Positions 1-10,162 of a DNA stretch of 64,000 bases are shown here, piece after piece; the stretch's first letter is position 1; each line of letters opens with the position of its first letter. The stretch is from Deuterostichococcus epilithicus (lineage: Eukaryota; Chlorophyta; Trebouxiophyceae; Prasiolales; Stichococcaceae): contig JAVTLE010000014.1 in NCBI GenBank assembly GCA_033439295.1, positions 2,356,001-2,420,000 on the forward strand. The letters are read 5' to 3'. The translations under genes were made by a program, and so were the position numbers. The notes under the pieces were generated by a model that was not told the origin of the DNA, made no database searches, and worked only from the letters and a program-made list of their open reading frames with translations.

Positions 1-35
1 CTTACACACCTATCACATTTTGCACCCCGCGACAG

Positions 36-3000
36 CTGGTGCATGGCGGGCTGGTGCCCAGCTACGTGCGGGAGGCGATGCGACGCGCCAATGAGGAGCG
101 CCCCGGCACCTGCCACATCGAGCTGCCTGAGGACGTCGCCCGCGAGAAGGCGAGAGGCCCTCCGCCGCACGGCTGGTCCCACCTGCATATCGCCGCCGCT
201 GCGTGCGCGAGCGGGTTTTCTGCCAGTTTTATGGTGCCAGCTGAACGCGGCTCTGTGCACAGCAGCAACATGGGGGCATTCAGACGCAGATTGGTTTCTG
301 ACCCAAAAACCGGGGTCTGACTCGAGCTGCAGGTGGACGACGCGGAGTGCATGATCTACGCCGTCAGCCGGGTGCGGCGCCCCATTGCCGAGGACAAGGC
401 CGTTGCCAAGACCATCGAGCTGCTCAAGGTGGATGCAGATCAGACCGAATGAAAGGCCAACGCCATGCGCCACCGCAGCCCCTGTTGAGGGCAATGCTGC
501 CCAACGGATGTGCCACATGAGCAGCTGTGCATTGCGGTGGCAGATGTATCAATTCCTGTCCACTGTTTGACCACCCCATTGAGTCTCTCTCGTACAGGGG
601 GCGCGGCACCCGCTGCTGATTCTGGGCGCGGGCGCCAATCGCAAAATGACCAGCAAAATGTGAGTCTGCACCGCTTTTGCGCCCTGGAGCAACTGCAATT
701 TCCTCCAGCCCCGTTGCATTTGTTATACGATGGATGGCTGCAATTGCAAGTAGAGGCTCTTTTGCAAGTCTTGACGGTCCTGCGCAAAGGCGCAAATGGT
801 GGTGTGGCGGTGTGTGCAGGCTGCGGAAGTTCGTCAATTCCACCGGCATCCCCTTCTGCACCACGCAGATGGGGAAAGGAGTCGTCGACTCGAGTGAGCG
901 CGGCCAAAGCTCAGCTGCTTGACATGTGGTGTGTGCACAGTGAAAATTATCAGGCAACAGGAAACCAACATGGCAGTGGCTTGATTTGACACGCTGTGTT
1001 GCAGGGCACGACAGCTTCGTCGGCACAGGTCTGGCGACCGCAAGCTTGAACCCTGTGCATATGCGAGCCTCAGCACTACAGATTGTCTGTTGCCGGCATG
1101 CCGCGGGAATGCTGTTGTCGGCATGCCACTTTAACTGGATGCTACAACACCTGCCTGCATGACAACCCTTCATCAGATTCTTGTGACTTTCAATGCAGCG
1201 GCGCTGTCGGACGGCGACTATGTGCACGCCGCCATCCTGCACAGCGACGTCTGCCTGCTCATCGGGCACGACGTGGTGGAGAAGCCACCCTTCTTCATGT
1301 CCGCCAACAGCAGGAAGATCGTCGGTCAGTCAACTCTGCGGCACTGCACCTGCTTTGGGTCTTCTCCCTCACTGCAGCCGCGCTGTCTGTGCTTTTCCTC
1401 TCCTCTGCTTGCGGCAGCTGTGTTATGCTTATTCTCGCTCCAAGAGATGTTGACTGGTCACGAGTCTCACAGTGTCGTGTTTCCATTGCAGTGCACATCA
1501 ACTACTCCAGCGCGCAGGTCGACCAAGTGTACTTCCCCCAGCTTGGTGAGTCGTTTTCCCACATCTCTGAGTGCATCCATGATTACACATGCCGACGTTG
1601 TATGCAGAGCTGCGGCAATGTGACTGGAGTTGGGTTCCTGATGCAGAGGTGGTTGGGGACATCTCAAACACGGTGCGCATCCAAGTCGGACGGCCGCCGC
1701 TGGGTGTGGGGGTGGGGTCTGTGGTGGCAGTTCCCGTGCAAAAAGAGGTCATGCTTCATAGAATGATGAAATACAAAGCAATGAGCCTACCCTGCTTTGC
1801 GCTGCAGATCTGGCAGCTGTCGGAAGCCATCCCAGAGGCGCAGCCGTCCTGGGATCTGCGGTGCGGCGCTGGACTCTATGCCGCGTAGTGGAGCACTCAA
1901 CCTGCTCTGTGGAAACTGCCTGAACTTCAAGAGAAACCATCTGTATGCGTGCGCTACCAGGTACTTCAAGTATGTCAAGGGCGAAATGGAGGCCGACTTT
2001 GTGAAGGACACGGACAATGACTCCTTCCCGATGGCCATGCCGCGCCTGGTGCGTTCCGGATGCGGCTCTGGCGCTGCCGACGTCTGGGCTAGCCTCGTCC
2101 TGTCGTTGCACATACTCTCCTCGTTTGGTGTGGCAGCACATCTCTTTGTCGCTCTGGAGCAGCAATCGTGGGCTGTTTCTTTGTAGAATTTGCAACTTGA
2201 CACCCAACTTCTGCCTGTGACCACCTTTGCACAGGTGCGCACGGTTCGCGAGGCGGTGCCTGACCATGACAGCATCGTCGCATTGGACAACGGCCTGTAC
2301 AAGGCAAGCAGACCCCGTTGGGAGGGTTGCATCTGGATGCACCGTCACAGTCGCCATGCGCAGGCTGCCGCAGCAGGCAGCACCTTGATGCTGCAAGAGT
2401 GCATACATTCCGCTTTCTGCAAGTCATCGAGTTGATTTTCTGAGCCGTTGCGCCGCAGGTGTGGTTCGCGAGGGAGTACCCGTGCTATGCGCCCAACTCG
2501 CTGCTGCTGGACAATGCGCTGGCCACAATGGGCGCCGGCGTGCCCTCCGCCATGGCCGCCAAGCTGGTCAAGCCCGAGGTGCGCCACTGCCCCCTTTGGT
2601 GTTTTCTACCTGGAAAACTGCAAAGCTGGTCGACTGTGCTCAGGTCCTGGACGGCTACCGGCCCTGAGCAGTTTTGCAGCAGGTCCCGTCAATTTGCGCT
2701 TTTCAATCTTAAGTCCCTCAGACTTGTTCAGCTCACGACTGCAGGCCAACGTGTTCTGCATCGTGGGCGACGGTGAGATGCGCTGGCCCGCTGCCTGCAG
2801 CACCTATCTCAGTGCTGCATTCAGTACCTCTGCCTGGGAGATCAGGACCTTTTGTGTCTTATTCAAACAACGTGCATGTTTGCATGCAGGCGGCTTCCTC
2901 ATGAACGGGTCGCAGGAGCTGCTGACGGCCATTCAGCACGACCTGCACATCACCATCCTAATCCTCAGTGCGCCGTCGGCCACAAGGCACCAAAAGCACC

Positions 3001-4646
3001 AGGATTCTCTGCGTACAAGGCGGGCTGCATGTCAGCATGAAACGCCTGTTGCTGCATCGTGCCTTTCGGGTGCCGCACTTGGCCTGGTGATGCACTGCCA
3101 TCACTCATCACTGCCTGGGCTGTTGCCTGGTGTCGAGTGCATCTTACGCAATTCGAACCGCCTCCTCTGCGCAGACGACCAGTGCTACGGCATGATCCGG
3201 TGGAAGCAGGAGGGCATGGGGCTGCAGGACTATGGGCTGGGGCTGCAAAACCCGGACTTTATGAAGCTGGCCGACGCCTACGGCGCGCGCGGCCACCGCG
3301 TGCAGTCCGCCGACGACCTGGAGCGCGTCCTCAAGGACTGCCAGGCCGAGAAGGCGCGCCGCCGCCGCTGCTGCTGCTGCTCACGTTGCCTGCGCACTGG
3401 CCTGCACGGTTGCTTGGCGGTCCTGAGCCACCGCCCGGCAGGGTGACAGGTGCCAGATTGTGGGGTTGTTGATCCTCAACTTCAGTCGCAGCGATGCAAC
3501 TGCCTCTGGCGCCTATGAAGGGGCTGCAATGCTGGTGCAGCACGGGTGGATTGGTTATTTAGCAATCTGACAGGTGCTGGGGCGGTTTTGAGACTGCCCA
3601 TGGTAACTTGTGCAGGCTGTGCACGTCGTGGAGGTGCCAATCAACTACGACGCCTCCGAGCGCCGCCTGCAGGTAATATGCTGTTTCATCAGACTGCTTC
3701 GTCAACAATCGGTTCCGGTACATGCCTCCAGTTGTTCTCGCACCATCGGGCCCCAGAGCCTTCATGGTCTCGAATGTGGGTGCCACAACCCCTGCTGTCA
3801 ACCGTGTGCATTCCTCGCTTCCGCAGGAGAAGATGCTGAGGAAGCAGCTGGCCAAGGAGCTCAAGTCACCAGCGCAGGTGAGGGCACTGAGGGCACTTTC
3901 TCGCATTCGGAAGCAGGAGCGAGGAGGGAGCGGGGAGTTTTATCAATAGCGCACGCCAGTGTCAGTATGGTCCCAACGCAACCAGCTGCCTTGCCAGCCT
4001 GCAAGCGCCACACTTGACAGGAAGCTCTGAAAGCACTGGGAACTGCTCACAAGCTTTGTTGCTGGGGGTATTCGCAGATCCTGGGCACGGACCACACAGA
4101 CCCGAACCGGCAAACGTCGTCAGGCGGCGAGCCGGTGGCGGCCGACCCAACACGCGGCCCCGCCGAGGAGGATCCGGGCGGCCGGCCTCTGGACGCGCTG
4201 TCTGAGCCAGAGCCAGGGACGCCAAAGGAAGGGCAGCAGGAGCAGGGTGGCGCCGAGGGGAAGAGCGATGGTGACCAAGGCGACGCGGCGTACGCAAAGC
4301 AGGACGATGCAACGGTGGGCGCCATGTACAAACTGGGCTCGGTCAGTGTTTTTATAAAAACGCTTTATAAAAAAGAGTTGGCCTTGATGTGTGTTGGGCT
4401 TTATGTAATCTGCCCGAACTCACCGCACAGGTGGGCGCCACCAAGTCGGACCTGGACGTGGTCAAGGCCCTCCCGTGCGCTTTTGTTCACTCCACACAGC
4501 TCCTCTTGCTAATACCCTTTGATGCGCCTGCGTTCTTGTTGATTCTTAGTGTACAGTCAGCTCAGGCCGCTGTGCCGCCGCCTGCCACGACGTTGCCCAA
4601 GTGCTGTGCCGGAGGCTGCGCACGTCGTTCCTGCCCTGCACGCTGA
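36..4646 (+). CDS. Acetolactate synthase, AlsS-like (5' partial)
   Basis: Thiamine-diphosphate enzyme that joins two pyruvates to acetolactate. The exons, read in order, match the AlsS-type family: VPSYVREAMRRANEERPG (from 36), RHPLLILGAGA (about 604), TGIPFCTTQMGKGVVD (about 840), DYVHAAI and GHDVVEKPPFFM (about 1217-1300), VYFPQ and EVVGDI (about 1530-1665), LDNGLYK (about 2283), LDNALATMGAG (about 2509), GDGGFLMNG (about 2770-2910) and QCYGMIRWKQ (about 3181). The ThDP motif GDG...N is completed by splicing: the intron 2968-3174 joins A to AC, making the Asn. The 5' end lies outside the window. Introns 150-332 and 3354-3615 seem to use GC donors. After the usual end (PINYDASERRLQ, then EKMLRKQLAKELK near 3829-3876) the reading continues through an acidic, Gly/Glu/Asp-rich segment (about 4079-4338) and a short exon ending at 4646. 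That tail is uncertain and could belong to another gene. Whether it acts in catabolism or branched-chain synthesis cannot be told from the sequence. Confidence 0.85.
4079..4646 (+). other. Acidic low-complexity C-terminal extension of the acetolactate synthase (tentative)
   Basis: After acceptor GCAG near 4078 an open frame encodes a stretch rich in Glu, Asp, Gly and Pro (EPEPGTPKEGQQEQGGAEG) and then GAMYKLGS. An intron (about 4339-4431) follows, its start marked by a small AT-rich block with repeated TTTATAAAAA, then VGATKSDLDVVK, and the frame stops at 4646. AlsS-type synthases normally end shortly after the ...VPVDY... segment, so this would be an unusual tail. It could instead be a separate short gene or untranslated sequence. 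Confidence 0.35.
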
Positions 4647-5178
4647 CAGCAGCATGAACTTGTGAGCCTCGTGTGCTGGCCGTCTCACGAGCATCCATGT
4701 CTGCACGCACAGATTCTTTCTGGCTGCTGCAGGTGATTTTTCCTACTTGCTTCAGCTGCCTCAGGCATCAGTCATGCACCACAGTCATCAGCACCTATTG
4801 TGACCGCATCATGCCCCGGTGGTCCAGCCGTCATTTGCCTGCTGACACTGACGCCTGCGTGATATATGGTATGCAGCGAAGAAGCCGGACCAATGAGAGA
4901 GATGACTGCCGTCCAGTGCATCGCCAGGGCCCAGATGAAGATACAGGAATGTGAAATTGGAATGCTTTGAACTGCTCGTGCATGCGATTCGACTTCGTAG
5001 TGTTGTGGGGAGCGGCAGCTTGGGTTTCGTACGTTGTGCAGGCGCACCATTTCATATGAACTGATTTGTGCCTCTGTTGTTGGTTGGGGCACATGAGTTT
5101 TAAGATGGCTGCCGATTAAGCAAACATATCTTCGTGTCTGAAAACACCTGACATGACCTGATAAACTCCCTCCTACGA
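4647..5178. other. No gene recognised
   Basis: About 530 bases between the end of the acetolactate synthase reading and the reverse-transcriptase remnant. Six-frame reading shows only short open frames without family motifs. It probably holds the 3' untranslated region of the upstream gene. Confidence 0.4.
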
Positions 5179-5496
5179 GTCATCATCCTCGACACCCGCC
5201 TATATGACAAGCGCCGCGAGCCGCGCTTCCGGGACCTGGGCATCATCCGCTTCCCACACATAGCGTCCTTCCTGAAGGACAGCTGCAAATACGGCATCGT
5301 CACCTCCCAATTCCACCGTTTCCGCCGCATCATCACCTCCTACAATGACTTCTGCCTGGAGATGGCGCGCCTCATCGATGCCCTCGGCCAACGAGGCTAC
5401 GTCGACGGCCGGTTGTTTGCCCAGCTGCGCCGCGCGCTGCGCAAGTGGCCGGACCTCTATTATGAGCAGGCACGCGGCCGACGCACACCAGACTCG
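5152..5496 (+). mobile_element. Reverse-transcriptase C-terminal remnant (retroelement fossil)
   Basis: The frame from about 5152 to 5496 reads LDTRLYDKRREPRF, then IRFPH, CKYGIVTSQFHRFRRI, DFCLEMARLIDAL and QRGYVDGRL. The order LYDKR ... FPH ... SQFHRFRRI ... F...L...L..RGY is that of the thumb/C-terminal part of reverse transcriptases in Penelope-like and related non-LTR retroelements of algae and protists (family knowledge; placement is inference). No palm motifs such as YADD are visible nearby, so only a fragment remains. It is followed directly by GGC-rich repeats. No terminal repeats were seen. Confidence 0.55.
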
Positions 5497-5584
5497 GTAT
5501 GCTCCGACGTTCGACAGCGGCTCATTCTCTGGCGTGCCCGCCCCTAGGGGGACCCCCCTCCCCCTGCCGGCGTCGGAGCAACGA

Positions 5585-5960
5585 GAGGTACGTCATCGGC
5601 AACGGCAGCAACGACGCATGGGGTAACGGCGCCCCATGCAGCGGCACCAGTAGCAGCACCAGCAGCAACGACAACGGCGGCGGTAGCAGCATTTACATTG
5701 ACGGCGGCAGCGCCAACAATAACCCGAAAGCACCGACAGTGATGTTACCGGTAGCAGCGGCGGCAGCGGCACATCCAGCAACGGCGCCTCCCGCAGCTGC
5801 ACCAGTAGCAACACTGGCAGCGGCGCCAGAGGCAGCGGCAGCAGCAGTGGCGACGGCAGCAACAGCAGCAACAGCATCAGCCAATGGCGGCGGTGGCGGC
5901 GGCATTCACATTGTCGGCGGCGGTGTCAACGATAACCCCTGCAGCGGCGGCAGCCTAGGC
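5585..5960. repeat. GGC/GCA-rich low-complexity block with a duplicated ~50-base unit
   Basis: Short GGC, GCA and AAC units run through this block. Inside it, a unit of about 50 bases occurs twice in direct orientation, at 5676-5725 and 5886-5938. On the + strand the units read GGGSSIYIDGGSANNNP and GGGGGIHIVGGGVNDNP. Between them lies a run dominated by Ala codons. An open frame of 193 residues (5499-6080) spans the block, but its composition alone can explain the lack of stops, so I do not call it a gene. Confidence 0.7.
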
Positions 5961-7259
5961 GGCCACAGCCAATGCGCTACGGCGGCGACTGCGATGGTGC
6001 TGCAGAACTCCGTCTGGCACCATGTACGGTGTGCCATACGGTTTGATACATTTCTTCTGTTCCTCTGCTCGTGCATGTAAATCGCATTTTGTTTGCGTCC
6101 ACCTCAATGTGGGCCTGCAACCTGCATGCAACTTGCATTTGCATGAGCCTGCACTTGCATACAAGCCTGCATGCAGACATCTGCGAAGCAGTCCATGCGG
6201 GGAACCCTTCGTGGGCCCGCCGTGACTTCATTCTTTGCTGACCTTCACCTCCTCGTTTCATTTCCCGCCCTATGAAACCCTTCAGCAGGACAAATTTCAT
6301 CTCGCTACTCCACGTGGCGATCGCGGCGGCCTTCAAGTACGGCGCTGGCGACACGGTCGGGTGCCCCCTAGCCCTCTAGAGGGCCCCTGACCGTGGTTGC
6401 CTGGTGTCATACAGGTAACTTTGACAGTCCACAGCTGCCGCACTACCTTCGTGCTGCACTCCAGCCTTCGCTTGGCCAGCCGCAACCTGCAGGAGCCTCG
6501 TACGTACCTGCACCCCCGTTGCCTGGAAGTATGCCTTGACATTCATGAAAATATAGTTTTAAGGGGGCCGTTAGGTGCATAGCATACTGCCCTGCTGAAG
6601 TCAGCGCGCTGTGTGCCCCGCCTGCTGACAGTGCCCTCCTACAGCCGCCGCCCTTCGCGCACCTGGCGCCTCTCCGGTCAGCCCAACCCCTCAAGTCAGG
6701 TGCTTTTTCGTGACTGTGCACACGCTTGGCCGACCCCGCCTGAGTGCATTCTACCCGCTCGCACTTTGGTTCTCGTTTCCTTAGTTGCGAGGACATTATC
6801 CCTCCTACGAGTCGCTGAAAGCCACAGCTCCCGCTAATTTTGTCAGCTGCGGCACGTGCACACTGGACACTGCTGCACCAGAGGAACCATGATAGTCGTG
6901 TGACCTCCACGCACAATTGAATTCACTACGACCTTTGCTTGCAAGTGAGCTTGGGCATTACGCCATCCGACATTGCCATCGTTCGGTGTTTCACGCGTTT
7001 AGATCAGTCAGTCGGTGACCTCGCACCCTGCTTCTTGGAGGGCTGCATTTCCCCACCAGCCATCTTTTGAATTCAGGCCTAGAAGCGGTAGTGTTGCAGC
7101 TGCACCGCGGCTGGCGATTGGCCTCGCTGTGCTGACTGCTTGTACGGATGTCAGCAAAAGCAATTGCAACACGTCGTACTTGGCAGAGTGCGATGCTTGC
7201 TGAGCACTGAAAGTCAGAGGCTGCGCTGCTGCGTCTGGTTCCTGCGGGTCGGTTGCGAG
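5961..7259. other. Intergenic, no gene recognised; holds one copy of a 35-base dispersed repeat
   Basis: About 1.3 kb before the galactosyltransferase start. It contains a run of TGCAT/TGCAAC words (about 6113-6180) and one copy (6761-6795) of a 35-base sequence that recurs upstream of THIC. The open frames are short and match no family I know. The last part presumably holds the promoter and 5' UTR of the galactosyltransferase. Confidence 0.4.
6761..6795 (+). repeat. Dispersed 35-base repeat, copy 1
   Basis: Begins GCACTTTGGTTCTCG and ends with GGACA. It matches 21348-21382 at 33 of 35 positions in the same orientation. Both copies read TLVLVSLVA in one frame. The source is unknown. Confidence 0.7.
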
Positions 7260-10112
7260 ATGCGAATGGCGTGCAGCTGCGTTGCGGCGCTGCTGGTGCT
7301 TGCTGGGCTGCCCAAGGCAGTCTTGGGCAATGTGCACACGGTCTTCACAACCGAATGTGGCACATACTTCACATGGCAAGCCCTTGGTGAGCGCAGCCTC
7401 GACACATGATACAACTGTGGTTCGCATGCTGTATGCCGCATTTTGCAGCCGCGGAGCGGTACACATGGCGTTAGGTACCTGCAGAGCTCGTCGAACCAGC
7501 TTGGTATGCGATCTGCAGGCATGATCTACAGCCATCGCAAGGCGGGGCAGCCAGGCAAGATCACGCGGCTCATGAGCTGCACAGATGAGCAGTGGGCTGA
7601 ATATCCCGACAAGGACCTCGTGCCCACACACCGGGTGACCCTGCAACACTGCTTCCGGCTGCTGGGACACATCTGCAGGCGCCTTGGGCATTTGAGCCGG
7701 AACCTCCCTCTTCTGTTATAAGCAAATGACACCCTCCGCGCATCCGAAGCGGTCTAAACTGCGGCGGCGGCTGCTCGCTCCTGGAGCCTGCAAACAGCAT
7801 CCTTCGCCGCCACGCAGGCGCCCTCCTTCACCCGCAACCCGCACAACGGCGACCTGTACTCCGCCTACAACAAGCCGGAGGCAGTCATCGACTGGCTGGC
7901 GCACAACGAAGTCTCTGAGGAGTTCGTGCTCATCCTGGACGCGGACATGATCATGCGGCAGCCGTTCATCCCAGAGGCCATGGGTGCCAAGGAGGGCACT
8001 GCCGTTTCGGCCTACTACGGCTACCTCAAAGGCGTCAACAACGAGCTGGCAATGAAGCACGTGCCGGAGGTGCCACCGCGCAATGACACGCTGGCCGGCC
8101 CCTATGGCCGCCGCGGCGACCAGGTGGGGCGGGGTTGTGTCACACACAGGGTTGAAGCCTTGTGGGAGGTTAGGCGGCGGCCTGTTGTGTTGGTGGCAGG
8201 GTGCTGCAGCGCTCGCGGATGCCTTGTGGGAGTTGAGGGACGTGGAGCTGCGCAGTCGAGCGGCAAGGCAGATGCGACAGGAGTGGATGCGGCCAAATGG
8301 ATGCAGGGAGGCGAATACGTCGAACTCCGCAATCAGCGTTTGCTCGCGAGTCAGACGAACTCATGCAGGCTCCTACCGCCGTCTGCAGGTGGGCGGATTC
8401 ATCCTGATGCACAAGGAGGATCTCAAGCGGATGTCGCCGCTGTGGCTGAAGTACGCCGAGGACGTGCGGTTCGACCCCGACGTGAGGTTACTGCACTACC
8501 TTTACCATGCCCAACTGACTAAGCTCAGTTGCCTGGCCGTCAATGAGACGCAGCAGCCTGTGGCAGCCTTGAAGTCTGCACAAGCCACTGGCTGCAAAGC
8601 TCAGTCTGCTGTGAGGCATGCCCCACAAGCAGGGGCATTGTGCCTCAGGCCGCCTCGTACCATCGTGCGGTCGGAGCATTAACCTGGGAGCATCCTGCTG
8701 ATGACGGGTGGGAAACCTGCGGCCGCAGGCATGGAACCTGACGGGCGATGTTTTCTCGACGCATCCGGGCGACAAGCCCTGGATTTCGGAGATGTACGGC
8801 TACTCCTTCGGCGCCGCCAAGGCCAATGTGTGGCACCGCTACCACACCACCGCCATGATCTACCCCGGCTACCAGCCCGTCGGTGTGCTCTTTGGCAAAT
8901 GTCAGAGAAGCACGCCTTGGGTCGCTGCCGCGGCAGCGACCGCAGCAACAGCGGCTGCTGCAGCAGTCGTGGCAGTGGCCACGGCAACGGCTGCGGCGTC
9001 GCCACCAGCACATGCCCCGACAGCGCCTCGTGAGGAGTGCCGCCCCACACCGTCAAGGCCGCTGCAGCGTGCAGGAGATTCTCGCGGGTCAAGGCTCAGG
9101 CTTCTTGCGTGGACGCCACAAAGGCTTCCCAAGGTACGGAGGCAGGTTGACAGGATGAAATTCGGAGGTGGCCAAGTTTCGAGCCCTTGCGCGTGCACCG
9201 CAGAGGCGCCCAAGGTGCTGCACTACGGGCTGCTGTGGGATGTGGAGGGCGCCGGCCCCAAGTACAGCTTCGACAAGGTGCCCCTGTTGTTGAAAGACCA
9301 TCAGCTTTCAACACCAGCATTCTCATTCCACTTCGTTTACGGTCAAGAGCGACCACCTGATGCAACACGCCGCAGCGCCTTTCGAGTTTGCTGCACTCTG
9401 TGCCGCGCGCAGCACTGGCACTACCAGTTCCACGCGACGAGGTGCCCGCCGTGGGACCTGGAGGGGCAGCACACCGACTTCAAGGGCGGCCTGTTCCTGC
9501 ACCCACCCCGAGCCTCTGCCTTTGCGTCCCGGGTGCGCCACTTCATCTCGTTACTCTTTCAAGTCAGTAACGGCGTGGTGGACCGTCGACTCAACAGCAA
9601 GAACAGTGCCTGGAAACTCATCCCTTTTCGCTCCACACTTCCCTGCTGCGGCCTGCACCCGATGCTTGCCTGCTCCTGCAACAGACACGACCGGTGGTGC
9701 CCCACAGACCCTTGCAAGACTTGCGCATGGCCTAGGTTTCGGCTCTCTCGTGTTCTAATAGTGTGCGCCGAGCCTTGTGACCACACCCACATGACGAACT
9801 GCTCTGTAGAAACTGACGTGTTGCACACCTCCTGCGCAGGGCCTGAGGCTGCTGCGGGACTTGCTCAGCATTGAGGTGCCGCTCACGCTGAACGAGGCCT
9901 TTTGCGAGCACCACCGCAAGCACTGCCCGGTATCGGACGAGCTGGATCGGGAGTGCGGCCGGGTGAGCCTTTCGTCACTGCGCCGCCCGCTTCCATGGCA
10001 GCGCTGTTCCCTCTGGCAGCACAAACCGTCATCAAACCGGCCCCAAAGGGCACCGCCACTTGCCATCAGCAAGGGTGGCGCGAGTGAGTGGGCGTCTCGA
10101 CTTCGCCGGGCG

Positions 10113-10162
<50 letters not shown>

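Noticed and set aside
424-1269. 281-codon minus-strand open frame
   Set aside because: It lies antisense to acetolactate synthase exons with clear family motifs, and its protein has no recognisable motif. It is a shadow of GC-rich coding DNA.
3140-3165. TTCGAA word resembling a tRNA B box on the minus strand
   Set aside because: No matching A box or cloverleaf around it, and it lies in an intron of the acetolactate synthase.
5499-6080. 193-codon frame across the GGC-rich block as a glycine/alanine-rich protein gene
   Set aside because: Low-complexity triplet repeats keep several frames open at once. No splice context or conserved domain supports translation.
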